Shown here: piece after piece, positions 43,297 through 52,301 of the stretch
How positions within the stretch are numbered: position 1 is the first letter of the stretch
Layout: each line of letters begins with the position of its first letter
Assembly (NCBI GenBank): GCA_036154955.1
Contig: JAYZWL010000016.1
Coordinates: forward strand, 1-64,000
DNA length: 64,000 bases
From: Albimonas sp036154955
Lineage (GTDB): Bacteria > Pseudomonadota > Alphaproteobacteria > Rhodobacterales > Rhodobacteraceae
Direction of reading: 5' to 3'
Program-made: the position numbers and the translations under genes
The notes under the pieces: generated by a model
What the model was told of the DNA's origin: nothing
Databases searched by the model: none
What the model saw: the letters and a program-made list of their open reading frames with translations, nothing else

Positions 43297-43989
43297 TCAA
43301 GAGGCTACGGGCGCCGGGCGCAAGGTTTCCAGCAGGGCGGGCAACTCGGCGTATTCGCGGGTCAGCGCCTCGGGGTTCAGGGACGCGAGGTCATCCGCCG
43401 ACAGGCCGAAATCCACCAGCACGCAGGGGATGCCGGCGGCCCGCGCCGCCTCCCGGTCCGTGACCGTGTCGCCGACCATGACCGAGACGGCGAGCGTCGA
43501 GCCCGCCCGCTCCGCCGCCGCGCGCACCGGGCGCGGGTCGGGCTTGGGGGCCTCTACCGAATCCGCGCCGATCAGCGCGCCGAAGCGGGGCAGGGCGCCC
43601 AGCGCGTCCAGCAGCAGCCGGGCCAGACGCTCGGGCTTGTTGGTGCAGATGGCCAGCCGCCAGCCCGCGTCCTCCAGCCGGTCCAGCGCCGCGTGCACGC
43701 CGGGGAACAGGCGGCTCTCGGCGGCGATGCGCGCCTCGTAGGCGGCGAGGAACGGGGGCATCGCGGCCTCCACCGCCGGCGCGATCCGCGCGGGCTCCCA
43801 GCCGGCGCGGGCGAGGCCGAGGCGCAGCATCGCCCGCCCGCCGCGGCCCGAGGTTCCGGCGTCGGCCACCGGGTCGAGCCCGGCCGCGCCGAGGTCCGCC
43901 AGCGCCGTGTTGGCGGCGCCGATCAGGTCGGCGGAGGTGTCGGCCAACGTGCCGTCCAGGTCGAAGATCGCGCAGCGGGGGGGCGTCAT
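43297..43989 (-). CDS. gph: Phosphoglycolate phosphatase (HAD family)
   Basis: A 230-residue HAD-superfamily phosphatase. Motif I is CAIFDLDGTLADT (Asp10 and Asp12), motif II is ICTNKPE, and motifs III/IV are KPDPRPV and VMVGDTVTDREAA. The ATG at 43989 places motif I close to the N-terminus as usual; a GTG 11 codons earlier has no ribosome-binding site. The enzyme removes 2-phosphoglycolate. It diverges from glmU. Assignment to Gph over another HAD phosphatase rests on overall resemblance. Confidence 0.85.
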   Translation of the reverse strand: MTPPRCAIFDLDGTLADTSADLIGAANTALADLGAAGLDPVADAGTSGRGGRAMLRLGLARAGWEPARIAPAVEAAMPPFLAAYEARIAAESRLFPGVHAALDRLEDAGWRLAICTNKPERLARLLLDALGALPRFGALIGADSVEAPKPDPRPVRAAAERAGSTLAVSVMVGDTVTDREAARAAGIPCVLVDFGLSADDLASLNPEALTREYAELPALLETLRPAPVAS

Positions 43990-44061
43990 CGGCGCCGGCC
44001 CCCGGCCGCGCCCGTAATGCACTGCAACAACATATGACCGCCCCCGACATTCCGTTTCCGC

Positions 44062-44076
44062 TTAAGGCGGTGTTAA
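44062..44076. promoter_or_regulatory. CtrA-like box TTAA-N7-TTAA upstream of glmU
   Basis: An exact TTAA, seven bases, TTAA arrangement lies 10 bases before the glmU start. This is the consensus bound by the alphaproteobacterial cell-cycle regulator CtrA, and TTAA is rare in such GC-rich DNA. Its closeness to the start codon fits repression more than activation. Function is unproven. Confidence 0.45.
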
Positions 44077-44086
44077 GGCTCGCTCC

Positions 44087-45466
44087 ATGGAACGTCCAGT
44101 CGACTCATCCCCCCGCCGCCCCTGCGCCGCCGTGATCCTCGCGGCCGGCGCCGGCACCCGCATGCGCTCGTCGCTGCCCAAGGCCCTGCACCCGGTCGGG
44201 GGCGCGCCGATGCTGGCCCATGTCATGGCCGCGGCCGAGGCGCTGGCGCCCGAGCGCATCGTGGTCGTCGCCGGCCACGGGGCCGCGGCGGTGACCTCCG
44301 CCGCCCGCGCTATCCGCGCCGACGTGGAGGTCGCGATCCAGCAGGAGCAGCGCGGCACCGCCCACGCCGCCGCCCAGGCGCGCGCGGCGCTGGCGGGCTT
44401 CGCGGGCGACGTCTTCGTGCTCTACGCCGACACGCCGCTGGTGCGCGCCGAGACGCTGGCCGCCATGGCCGCGGCGCGGGACGCGGGCGCGGGGCTGGTG
44501 GCGCTGGGCTTCGAGGCCGCGGACCCCACCGGCTACGGCCGCCTGATCCTGGAGGACGGCGCGCTGGTCCGCATCGTCGAGGAGAAGGAGGCGACGCCGG
44601 CCGAACGCGCCGTGACCTTCGCCAATTCCGGCGTGATCTGCGCCGAGGCGCCCGCCATGTGGGACTGGCTGGACGAGGTGTCCGACGACAACGCCAAGGG
44701 CGAATTCTACCTGACCGACCTCGTCGCCATCGCCCGCGCCCATGGACGGACCGCCGCCGCGGTGGCCTGCCCGGAGGCGGAGACGCTGGGCGTGAACTCC
44801 CGCGTCCAGCTCGCCCAGGCCGAGGCCGCCTTCCAGGCCCGCGCGCGGATCGCGGCGATGGAGGCGGGCGTGACCCTGACCGCGCCGGAAACGGTGTTCT
44901 TCGCGCTCGACACCCGCATCGCGCCCGACGTGACTGTCGGCCCCAACGTGGTCTTCGGCCCCGGCGCGGTGGTGGAGACGGGGGCGGAGATCCGCGCCTT
45001 CTGCCATATCGAGGGCGCCCATGTGGGCGCGGGCGCCGTCATCGGCCCCTTCGCCCGCCTGCGCCCGGGCGCGCGGATCGGGGCCGAGGCCCATGTCGGC
45101 AACTTCGTCGAGCTGAAGAACGCCGTGCTGGGCGAGGGCGCCAAGGCCAATCACCTGTCCTATCTCGGCGACGCCTCGATCGGGGCGGGCGCCAATATCG
45201 GGGCGGGGACCATCACCTGCAATTACGACGGCTTCCTCAAGCACCGCACCGAGATCGGGGCCGGGGCCTTCATCGGCTCCAACTCGGCGCTGGTGGCGCC
45301 GGTCTCGGTCGGGGCGGGGGCGACGGTGGGGGCGGGCTCGGTCGTGGTCTCCGACGTGCCGGAGGGCGCGCTGGCCGTGGCCCGCGGCGCGCAGGAGACG
45401 CGGCCGGGCGCGGCCGCGCGGCTGCGCGAGAAGCTCGCCGCCGCCAAGGCCGCGAAACAGGGCTGA
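44087..45466 (+). CDS. glmU: Bifunctional N-acetylglucosamine-1-phosphate uridyltransferase / glucosamine-1-phosphate acetyltransferase
   Basis: A 459-residue two-domain enzyme making UDP-GlcNAc for peptidoglycan and lipopolysaccharide. The N-terminal uridyltransferase has AVILAAGAGTRMRSSLPKALHPVGG (about 15-39) and QEQRGTAHA. The C-terminal left-handed beta-helix consists of hexapeptide repeats (GPNVVFGPGAVVETGAEI onward) with GNFVELKNA, NHLSYLGDA and ITCNYDG of the acetyltransferase site. It lies 85 bases before glmS in the same direction, so both supply the same pathway. Confidence 0.97.
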   Translation: MERPVDSSPRRPCAAVILAAGAGTRMRSSLPKALHPVGGAPMLAHVMAAAEALAPERIVVVAGHGAAAVTSAARAIRADVEVAIQQEQRGTAHAAAQARAALAGFAGDVFVLYADTPLVRAETLAAMAAARDAGAGLVALGFEAADPTGYGRLILEDGALVRIVEEKEATPAERAVTFANSGVICAEAPAMWDWLDEVSDDNAKGEFYLTDLVAIARAHGRTAAAVACPEAETLGVNSRVQLAQAEAAFQARARIAAMEAGVTLTAPETVFFALDTRIAPDVTVGPNVVFGPGAVVETGAEIRAFCHIEGAHVGAGAVIGPFARLRPGARIGAEAHVGNFVELKNAVLGEGAKANHLSYLGDASIGAGANIGAGTITCNYDGFLKHRTEIGAGAFIGSNSALVAPVSVGAGATVGAGSVVVSDVPEGALAVARGAQETRPGAAARLREKLAAAKAAKQG

Positions 45467-45551
45467 CATCCGGGGCCGACCCGCCCGGAAGCGGCGGGGG
45501 GCCCATCCCAGAGGCAGGCCGGGCAGGCCGAAGCGAGAAGGAGCGACGCCC

Positions 45552-47378
45552 ATGTGCGGCATCGTCGGGATCCTGGGGACGGGGCGCGAGGCCGCCCCGG
45601 TGCTGCTGGACGCGCTCAAGCGGCTGGAATACCGGGGCTATGACAGCGCCGGCATCGCGACGGTGGACCATGGCCGGCTCGACCGCCGCCGGGCGCCGGG
45701 CAAGCTGACCGCCCTGTCGGCGGAGCTGGCGGCCGCGCCGCTGCCGGGCGCCGCGGGCATCGGGCACACCCGCTGGGCCACCCATGGCGCGGCCACCCTG
45801 ACCAACGCCCATCCCCACGCCTCGGCCCGGGTCGCGGTCGTGCATAACGGCATCATCGAGAATTTCCGCGAACTGCGCGCCCGGCTGGCGGCCGAGGGCC
45901 ACGGCTTCGTCACCCAGACCGACACCGAAACCATCGTGCATCTGTGCCAGGACTTCATGGATCGCGGGCTGGGTCCGGTGGAGGCGGCGTCCGAGACCCT
46001 GCGCCAGCTCGAAGGCGCCTTCGCGCTGGCCTTCCTGTTCGAGGGGGAGGACGACCTGATCGTCGCCGCCCGCCGCGGCTCCCCGCTCGCCATCGGCTGG
46101 GGGGAGGGGGAGATGTTCGTGGGCTCCGACGCGCTGGCGCTCGCCCCCATGACCACCCGCATCACCTATCTGGAAGAGGGCGACTGGGCCGTCGTCACCC
46201 GCGCCGGGGCCGAGATCCACGACGAGGCCGGGCGCATCGTCAACCGGCCGGTGCAGGTGGTCTCGCCCGCCTCGGTGCAGATCGACAAGGCCGGACACCG
46301 GCACTTCATGGCCAAGGAGATCCACGAGCAGCCCACCGTCTCCACCTACGCGCTGGCGCATTACGTGGACGCGGCCTCGGGCCTGATCCGGTCGGAGGCG
46401 GAGGCGGTGGATTTCGCGAAGGTCGACCGGTTGGTGCTGGTGGCCTGCGGGACCGGGCACTACGCCTGCGCCATCGCCAAATACTGGTTCGAGAAGATCG
46501 CCCGCCTGCCGGTGGAATGCGACATCGCCTCCGAGTTCCGTTACCGCGAGCCGCCGCTTTCGGGCCGCGACGCCGCCGTCTTCGTCTCCCAGTCCGGGGA
46601 GACGGCCGACACGCTCGCCGCGCTGCGCTACGCCGCCCCGCATGTCGGCCATGTTCTGTCGGTGGTGAACGTGGCCGAATCGTCCATCGCCCGGGAATCG
46701 CAGATCGTGCTGCCGATCCTCGCGGGGCCCGAGATCGGGGTGGCCTCGACCAAGGCCTTCACCTCGCAGCTGGTGACGCTCGCGGCGCTGGCCATTCTCG
46801 CCGCCCGGCAGCGCGGCGCGATCGACGCGGACGAGGAGCGGCGGCTGGTCCGCATCCTTTCCGAGGCGCCCCGCAAGCTGGCCGAGGCCATCGCCTGCGC
46901 GCCGGAGATCGAGGCCGCCGCCATCACGCTCGCCGAGGCGCGCGACGTGCTCTATCTCGGCCGCGGCCCGCTGTTCCCGCTGGCGATGGAAGGGGCGCTG
47001 AAGCTGAAGGAGATCAGCTACATCCACGCGGAAGGCTATGCGTCCGGGGAGCTGAAGCACGGGCCGATCGCGCTGGTGGACAGCTCCGTGCCGGTGGTGG
47101 TGCTGGCCCCGCGGGACGGGCTGTTCGAAAAGACCATCTCCAACATGCAGGAGGTGATGGCGCGAGGCGGACGGATCGTGCTGTTCACCGACGCCGCCGG
47201 GGCCGCGGCGGCGGCGGAGGGCGCGGCCCGGGTGGTGGTGATGCCCGATTGCGATCCGCTGATCGCGCCCATCGTCTACGCCGCGCCGGCGCAGCTTCTC
47301 GCCTATTACGCCGCCGCGTTTCTGGGCAAGGACGTCGACCAGCCGCGGAACCTCGCGAAATCCGTTACTGTGGAGTAA
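45552..47378 (+). CDS. glmS: Glutamine-fructose-6-phosphate aminotransferase (isomerizing)
   Basis: A 608-residue enzyme forming glucosamine-6-phosphate. Cys2 of MCGIVGILG is the N-terminal nucleophile of the glutaminase domain (about 1-240), with HTRWATHG and the NGIIENF loop. Two SIS domains follow (about 285-420 and 455-590), with SQSGETADTLAAL in the sugar-phosphate site and the C-terminal DQPRNLAKSVTVE. The length is normal. It directly follows glmU. Confidence 0.98.
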   Translation: MCGIVGILGTGREAAPVLLDALKRLEYRGYDSAGIATVDHGRLDRRRAPGKLTALSAELAAAPLPGAAGIGHTRWATHGAATLTNAHPHASARVAVVHNGIIENFRELRARLAAEGHGFVTQTDTETIVHLCQDFMDRGLGPVEAASETLRQLEGAFALAFLFEGEDDLIVAARRGSPLAIGWGEGEMFVGSDALALAPMTTRITYLEEGDWAVVTRAGAEIHDEAGRIVNRPVQVVSPASVQIDKAGHRHFMAKEIHEQPTVSTYALAHYVDAASGLIRSEAEAVDFAKVDRLVLVACGTGHYACAIAKYWFEKIARLPVECDIASEFRYREPPLSGRDAAVFVSQSGETADTLAALRYAAPHVGHVLSVVNVAESSIARESQIVLPILAGPEIGVASTKAFTSQLVTLAALAILAARQRGAIDADEERRLVRILSEAPRKLAEAIACAPEIEAAAITLAEARDVLYLGRGPLFPLAMEGALKLKEISYIHAEGYASGELKHGPIALVDSSVPVVVLAPRDGLFEKTISNMQEVMARGGRIVLFTDAAGAAAAAEGAARVVVMPDCDPLIAPIVYAAPAQLLAYYAAAFLGKDVDQPRNLAKSVTVE

Positions 47379-47569
47379 CCGATCAAATTGCCGTATAAGG
47401 CTGAATGAAGGATGAGGGAGGGCGACGGCGCGAGACCCATGCGCCGCGGCTCCGGCGAGGATTGACGCCGGGCGCGGGCTGGAACGGGCGTGTCGCCGGT
47501 TGAGGCTGAGCAGACGAGCCGATCCGCGTTTATTCGCAGCGGGCGCGGACGGCGGACTGGAGCGAGACA

Positions 47570-48148
47570 ATGAGCAATTCCTGGGTGCGCGGCGCCTTGC
47601 TGACGATTGCGGCGTCAGGTCTTTCCGCATGCCTCGGCGGGGTCGATATTCCGATCCCGGACATGCCGGCGCTGGTCACCATGGGCGCGCCGACCGACAA
47701 GTCGGCGGCCTCCGCCACCGCCAACCACGCCGCGAACCAGGTCGCCTCGTCGGGGTTCCGGGTCGACCAGCTGCTCAAGCCCGACTGCTACACGGTCGAG
47801 CCCTACCAGCCGATCCGCATCGCCCGCCCGCAGGCCGGCGCGCCGGCCGCGTCCGGCTCCTTCCTCGGCGCCTGGGGCGGCGGGGCCTGGGACGGGCGGG
47901 TCTGCCATGACCTGTGGATCATGGAGATCGGCGCCGACGGTCATGTGCTGATGTTCGACGCCCACGGGCCCGGCTACCGGCAGGACGCCACCGGCTTCCT
48001 GCGCCGGGGCGAGATGACCGCCGACGGGCGCATCCGCGTGCGCAAGGGCGGGGCCATGGTCACCTACTGGCTCCAGGACGGCATGCTCTACGGCGAGCGG
48101 CTGAGCGGCCAGACCCTGCACCGGGTCGTGATGCGGAAGAAATCGTGA
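47570..48148 (+). CDS. Predicted lipoprotein of unknown function
   Basis: A 192-residue protein with a lipoprotein signal. The N-terminal hydrophobic stretch WVRGALLTIAASG runs into the lipobox LSAC, with lipidated Cys21. The mature part is not recognised. It contains paired cysteines (PDCYTV and RVCHDLW) and the sequence ends RKKS. GGAG precedes the ATG at 47570. It overlaps the AlkD-like gene by GTGA, so the two are translationally coupled. The 191-base gap from glmS holds no other gene. Confidence 0.75.
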   Translation: MSNSWVRGALLTIAASGLSACLGGVDIPIPDMPALVTMGAPTDKSAASATANHAANQVASSGFRVDQLLKPDCYTVEPYQPIRIARPQAGAPAASGSFLGAWGGGAWDGRVCHDLWIMEIGADGHVLMFDAHGPGYRQDATGFLRRGEMTADGRIRVRKGGAMVTYWLQDGMLYGERLSGQTLHRVVMRKKS

Positions 48149-48906
48149 GCCGCGGCGCCGCCTCCGCGCCCGGCGCGGAGACGGCGCCGGATGACGACGC
48201 GCCCGCCTCCGCATCCGGCGCCGCGCCGGACGCGGCCGCCGCGCTGGCGCGGCTCCGGGCGCTGGGCGATCCGGCCCGGGCGGCCGAAAGCGCCCGCTAT
48301 CACAAGACCGACCGCGAGGTGCTGGGCGTTCCCGTGCCCGAGATCGACGCGCTGGCCCGCGACTGGCGCGCCGCCGACCCCTCGGTCCCCGGCCGCGTCG
48401 CGCTGGCCTCGGGCCTGTGGGAGACCGGGGTGTTCGAGGCCCGCATCGCCGCCGCCAGGCTGCTGGTGCAGGCCCGCATCAAGGATGACGGGCCGGTCTG
48501 GGACCTGGTCGCCTCCTGGGTTCCCGATTTCGACGGCTGGGCGCTGGCCGATCACGCCGCCGACGCCGGCAAGCGCCGGCTCGCCGCCGATCCCTCCCGG
48601 CTGGACGCGGTGGAGGCGTGGACGACCTCTCCGCACCTCTGGACAAGACGGGCCGCGCTGGTGTTCACCTTGGGCTGGTCCAAGGGGCGGCATCTTTCGC
48701 CCGGGGACCATGCCAGGCGCGAGCGCATCCTCGGCTGGGCGGCGGGCTATGCGGACGATCCGGAATGGTTCATCCAGAAAGCCGTCGCCTGGTGGCTGCG
48801 GTCGCTTTCCAAGCACGATCCGGACCGGGTCCGCGCCTTCGTCGCCGATCACGGTCCCCGCATGAAAGCCTTCGCCCGCAAGGAGGCGCTGCGTCTGATC
48901 GGCTGA
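48145..48906 (+). CDS. DNA alkylation repair protein (AlkD-like HEAT-repeat glycosylase)
   Basis: A 253-residue alpha-helical HEAT-repeat protein. YHKTDREVLGVPVPEIDALARDWRAA (about 52-77), IKDDGPVWDLVASWVPDFDGWALADHAADAG and SPHLWTRRAALVFTLGWSKG (about 158-177) match the AlkD family. These glycosylases excise bulky or cationic alkylated bases without flipping them. The first 30 residues are an Ala/Pro/Asp-rich tail. The GTG at 48145 overlaps the lipoprotein stop (GTGA). Confidence in the fold is good, in substrate range lower. Confidence 0.82.
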   Translation: MSRGAASAPGAETAPDDDAPASASGAAPDAAAALARLRALGDPARAAESARYHKTDREVLGVPVPEIDALARDWRAADPSVPGRVALASGLWETGVFEARIAAARLLVQARIKDDGPVWDLVASWVPDFDGWALADHAADAGKRRLAADPSRLDAVEAWTTSPHLWTRRAALVFTLGWSKGRHLSPGDHARRERILGWAAGYADDPEWFIQKAVAWWLRSLSKHDPDRVRAFVADHGPRMKAFARKEALRLIG

Positions 48907-48949
48907 CCCCGGCGCGCGCGCGGCCCGGGCGCCATCAGGAGATCCGCCG

Positions 48950-49258
48950 ATGTTCGTCGCCATGAACCGCTTCAAGGTCGTCAAGGGCAGGGAGGCCGAG
49001 TTCGAGGCCGTCTGGCGCGGCCGCGACAGCCGTCTGCATGAGCTGGACGGCTTCAAGTCCTTCCACCTGATGCGCGGGGCCGAGGCCGAGGATCACACCC
49101 TCTACGCCTCCCACACCGTCTGGGAGAGCCGGGAGGCCTTCACGGCCTGGACGAAGTCGCAGCAGTTCCGGGACTCCCACAAGAACGCCGGCTCCAACGC
49201 GCCGCTCTATCTGGGCCATCCGAATTTCGAGGGTTTCGAGTCGGTGCTGGGCGACTGA
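48950..49258 (+). CDS. Haem-degrading monooxygenase, IsdG/ABM family
   Basis: A 102-residue ferredoxin-like ABM-fold protein. Asn6, Trp67 and His77 (FVAMNRFKV; EAFTAWTKS; RDSHKNA) occupy the positions of the Asn-Trp-His triad of IsdG/IsdI haem oxygenases, and the length matches. It would open the haem ring to release iron. No haem-uptake genes are visible nearby. It follows the AlkD gene by 43 bases, with a GGAGATC site before the ATG. Confidence 0.82.
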   Translation: MFVAMNRFKVVKGREAEFEAVWRGRDSRLHELDGFKSFHLMRGAEAEDHTLYASHTVWESREAFTAWTKSQQFRDSHKNAGSNAPLYLGHPNFEGFESVLGD

Positions 49259-49280
49259 GGCCGCGACGCCGAAAAGCGGC

Positions 49281-49313
49281 GGCGGCGAAGCGGTCGGGGG
49301 CCGCTTCGCCGCC
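49281..49313. terminator. Bidirectional stem-loop between convergent genes
   Basis: A 13-bp perfect stem (49281-49293 with 49301-49313, 7-base loop) lies 22 bases after the haem-oxygenase stop. On the minus strand the stem is followed by GCCGCTTTTCGG, a modest U-run. It separates the convergent haem-monooxygenase and protease genes. A 12-base direct repeat CGCCCTGGGCGC (49322 and 49345) follows. Confidence 0.7.
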
Positions 49314-49387
49314 CCCGGTCACGCCCTGGGCGCAGGGACAGACGCGCCCTGGGCGCGGCCGGGCCGCCCCGTCCGGTCGGTCAGGGG

Positions 49388-51184
49388 TCAGGGGACCGGC
49401 GCGGGGAGGTGGTCGCAGCCGCTTTCGTCGCCGCCGAAGGTCAGCGCCCGGGCGCCGGGAAGCTGGCTGGCGGCGAGCACGGCGGCGTAGGCGTCGACGC
49501 AGCCATGGCCGTAGCGCCGGTCGCGCCCCGCGCCGGCGGCCGGTTCGCCCGACGCCAGGCCGTCGGCGGCGGAACGGGGCGGCAGGTCGCGCCGCTGATC
49601 GGGCAGGGGACGCGCGGTTTCGGCCAGCAGGGCGCGCAGCTCGGCCGAGGTCAGCGCCGGGTTCGCGGTCAGCACCAGCGCGCAGACGCCCGCGGTCAGC
49701 GCGCAGGCGGCCGACGGGCCGCCGGCCAGGGCCACACGGTCGCCCGGCCCCTCGCCCCGGTGCAGCACCCTGCCGTCGGGCAGGGTGACGAACCCGGAGA
49801 CGTCGGAGGTCACCACCCCCCAGCCTCCCGCCCCGCCGGCCGGCGCCGCGATCCACAAGCAGGCGCCCCGGTCGGCCCCCTCGGCGAGTTCGTCCATGGA
49901 GGTGGTCGCGGTCACCGCCACCACATCGGGATGGGCGGCGAAGCCGTTCAGCACGCGGCGCGGATCGCCTTCGGGGGCGTCGAAGTCGCGCCCCTGCGCG
50001 CCGACGGAAAACAGCACCACGCAGCCCCGGCCCTCGCGCCCCTCCCGCGACAGGCGGCGGATCGCCTCGGACTTGCGGGTGGACAGCGGATAGATCCGCG
50101 CCGCCGGCCCCCAGCTGGCCGAGAGGATCGCCGCCTCGCAGCGCCCGGCATGGTCGAGCCAGGCCTCCACCTCCCGGTCCGACAGGTCCCGTCCCCAGCG
50201 CAGGGCCACCAGGCGCGCGCCCGGCGCGGCCCCGACAGGCGCCCCCGCCGCGCCGCCGCCCAGCGCCAGGCCGGCGCAGGCGGTGCCGTGCCAGTCGCCC
50301 CAGTCGGGCGAGACGTCGGGGCCGCGGCGGGTGAAGTCGTGGCTGGCGGCGCAGCGCCCGGCCAGGTCGGGATGGGCGAGGTCGAAGCCGTCGTCGATCA
50401 TCGCGATGCGGATGTCGTCGCGCCCGCGGCCGGGCAGCGCCCGCCAGGCGCGCGCGACCCGCGCGTCGGCGCCGGCGCGGAAGCCGACCGGGGTCCCGTT
50501 GTGGTGTCCGGCGTTCTCCAGGTGCCAGGCCTCGGCCGCGCCGGCCCCTCCCCCCGCGCCCCCGCCTCCCGCGCCCCCGGGCGCGCGGTGGCGGACCATC
50601 GGGCTGGCGAGATCGGGCTCCGCCAGGAACACGCCGGGCTCCGCGTCCAGCGCGGCCGCGACGGCCATGGGGTTTCGGGCGCCCGGCGCGACCTCGACCA
50701 CGAAGGCGCCGTCGCCGCGGCTTTCCACCAGCCGCAGCCCGTGGCGGGCCAGCGTCTCCGACGGCTCCCGGGCCGGCAGGGTCGGGTCGAAGGCCACGAA
50801 GATCTCGCCCGTCGGCACGAAGGGCACGCCGTCGTCCGAGGTGGTCCACACATGGCTTCCGGCGGCCACGTCCGGGCTGCGGCGCGCGGCGTCGAGCCAG
50901 GCCTCGATATCCCCCGCGCCCCCCCGCGGCCCGGCGTCGTCGCCCAGCGCCGGCGCCACCAGCTCGAACCGCCCGAGCCGCCCGAGCCGGCGCAGCAGAC
51001 CCGCCGCGGCCTCGTCCGCCAGCCGAGAGGCCATCGCCGCAGCGGCGCCCGGGGCGGCGCGCAGGGCGGCGACCGTCGGGCTTTTGACGAAGGCGGTCTC
51101 GTCGCGGTTCAGCCGCAGGACGATGCGGGTCCGGGTCTCGGACGAGGTCTCGGACGGGAGCTCGGATCGGGTCTCGTGGTGCAT
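49388..51184 (-). CDS. S8 family (subtilisin-like) serine peptidase, atypical active-site context
   Basis: A 598-residue protein with an N-terminal extension (about 1-200) containing a VVEVAPGARNPMAVAAALDAEPGVFLAEPD prodomain-like segment, a Gly-rich linker (about 203-216) and a subtilisin domain. The triad is Asp264 (IAMIDDGFD), His299 (DWHGTACAG) and Ser491 (GGPSAACALTAG). The usual GTSxAxP is altered to GPSAACA, and the oxyanion Asn position reads GAQG (Gln397), so activity may be unusual. There is no signal peptide, suggesting an intracellular or non-Sec role. The ATG at 51184 follows GGGAAAGG. It is divergent from the Crp gene. Confidence 0.85.
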   Translation of the reverse strand: MHHETRSELPSETSSETRTRIVLRLNRDETAFVKSPTVAALRAAPGAAAAMASRLADEAAAGLLRRLGRLGRFELVAPALGDDAGPRGGAGDIEAWLDAARRSPDVAAGSHVWTTSDDGVPFVPTGEIFVAFDPTLPAREPSETLARHGLRLVESRGDGAFVVEVAPGARNPMAVAAALDAEPGVFLAEPDLASPMVRHRAPGGAGGGGAGGGAGAAEAWHLENAGHHNGTPVGFRAGADARVARAWRALPGRGRDDIRIAMIDDGFDLAHPDLAGRCAASHDFTRRGPDVSPDWGDWHGTACAGLALGGGAAGAPVGAAPGARLVALRWGRDLSDREVEAWLDHAGRCEAAILSASWGPAARIYPLSTRKSEAIRRLSREGREGRGCVVLFSVGAQGRDFDAPEGDPRRVLNGFAAHPDVVAVTATTSMDELAEGADRGACLWIAAPAGGAGGWGVVTSDVSGFVTLPDGRVLHRGEGPGDRVALAGGPSAACALTAGVCALVLTANPALTSAELRALLAETARPLPDQRRDLPPRSAADGLASGEPAAGAGRDRRYGHGCVDAYAAVLAASQLPGARALTFGGDESGCDHLPAPVP

Positions 51185-51470
51185 CGGGCGCCTTTCCCGT
51201 GGGGGGGGCGGGGGGGCGGGGCGGTCGCGGCCGCGCCGGCGGGGGAGGTTGCGAGGGTCAGCCCGCCCGGTCAGCCTGCCCGGTCGGCCGCCCGCGCGCT
51301 GCGCCGAAGCGCACATCCGGCGTTCAGATAAATTAAGTCCCGTTAAGCTTTTGGCCGGCGATGCGACGGCGTTGTGCGCTTTGTCACATTCTTCGGCGTC
51401 TCGACAGCCGCCGCCGGGCGCCGCTATCGTCGGGGCACGCGTCGCGTTCGCGACGGAGCAGGGGTTCAAG

Positions 51471-52178
51471 ATGGCATCGGTGGGTCAGGAGCCTGCGCCC
51501 GGGTTCCCGTCGGGCACATTGCTGGGGTCGTTGCCCGAGGCGACCGTCGCGCGGCTTTCCGCGCGCTGGCGGGTGTTCCCGGTCGGCAAGGGCGGGCTGG
51601 TGATCGGGTCGGAGGAGACGTCCGACGATTTCTTCCTCGTGCTGCACGGGGCCGCGCGCGCCGCGGTCTACACCGCCAACGGGCGGGAGCTGATCTTCGT
51701 CGACGTCGGTCGCGGCGACTGTTTCGGGGAGCTGGCGGCGATCGACGGCGCCCCCCGCTCCGCCAATGTCGTGGCGCTGGAGCCGCTGAGCGTGGCGCGG
51801 CTCAGCTCGCGCGAGTTCCACGCCCTGCTGCGCGAGGACGAGGCGTTCTGCACCGCGATGCTGCAGCTTCTGTCCGGCAAGCTGCGCCGGCTGACCCGGC
51901 AGCTGACCGAATACGCCGCCCTCACCGGCCCGCAGCGCATCTGCGGGGAGCTTCTGGCCATGGCCAAGCGCCACCGCACCGGCCCCGACGCGGCCCAGGT
52001 GCCCCATCCCGTCACCCAGGCGGAACTGTCCCGGATCGTGTTCACCAACCGCGAGACGGTGACCCGCGAAGTCGCCCGCCTGAAGGGCAAGAACCTGCTG
52101 AGCTGGTCCCGCTCGGCCATCCAGGTGCCCTCCATCGCCCGGCTTGAGCGGGAATACGCGGCGCTGCTGGGCGAGTGA
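51471..52178 (+). CDS. Crp/Fnr family transcriptional regulator
   Basis: A 235-residue regulator. The cyclic-nucleotide-binding domain (about 15-130) has the phosphate-cassette-like FGELAAIDGAPRSANVVAL with Glu and Arg in the cAMP-contact positions, which favours a true cAMP receptor. The helix-turn-helix (about 178-210) is VTQAELSRIVFTNRETVTREVARLKGKNLL. There are no Fnr-type cysteine clusters. AGCAGGGG precedes the ATG at 51471; upstream in-frame codons belong to antisense of the protease gene. An adenylate cyclase gene follows 123 bases downstream. Confidence 0.92.
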   Translation: MASVGQEPAPGFPSGTLLGSLPEATVARLSARWRVFPVGKGGLVIGSEETSDDFFLVLHGAARAAVYTANGRELIFVDVGRGDCFGELAAIDGAPRSANVVALEPLSVARLSSREFHALLREDEAFCTAMLQLLSGKLRRLTRQLTEYAALTGPQRICGELLAMAKRHRTGPDAAQVPHPVTQAELSRIVFTNRETVTREVARLKGKNLLSWSRSAIQVPSIARLEREYAALLGE

Positions 52179-52301
52179 CCGGGGCCGGCGGGCGCGCGCC
52201 CGGGCGCCGGCGAAGCTTTTGGGAAACCCATTCCGCATGGCGGTTGCCGTAAGGCTGAACGGGGAATAGCATCGGATTCACGTTTCCCGAGGGGCCCCCG
52301 G

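Noticed and set aside
42929..43300. Minus-strand open frame over the tRNA-Val gene
   Set aside because: It covers the tRNA and its terminator and has no protein features.
51333..51346. TTAA-N6-TTAA upstream of the Crp gene as a CtrA box
   Set aside because: The spacer is six bases instead of seven, so it does not meet the consensus; kept only as a note beside the exact site before glmU.
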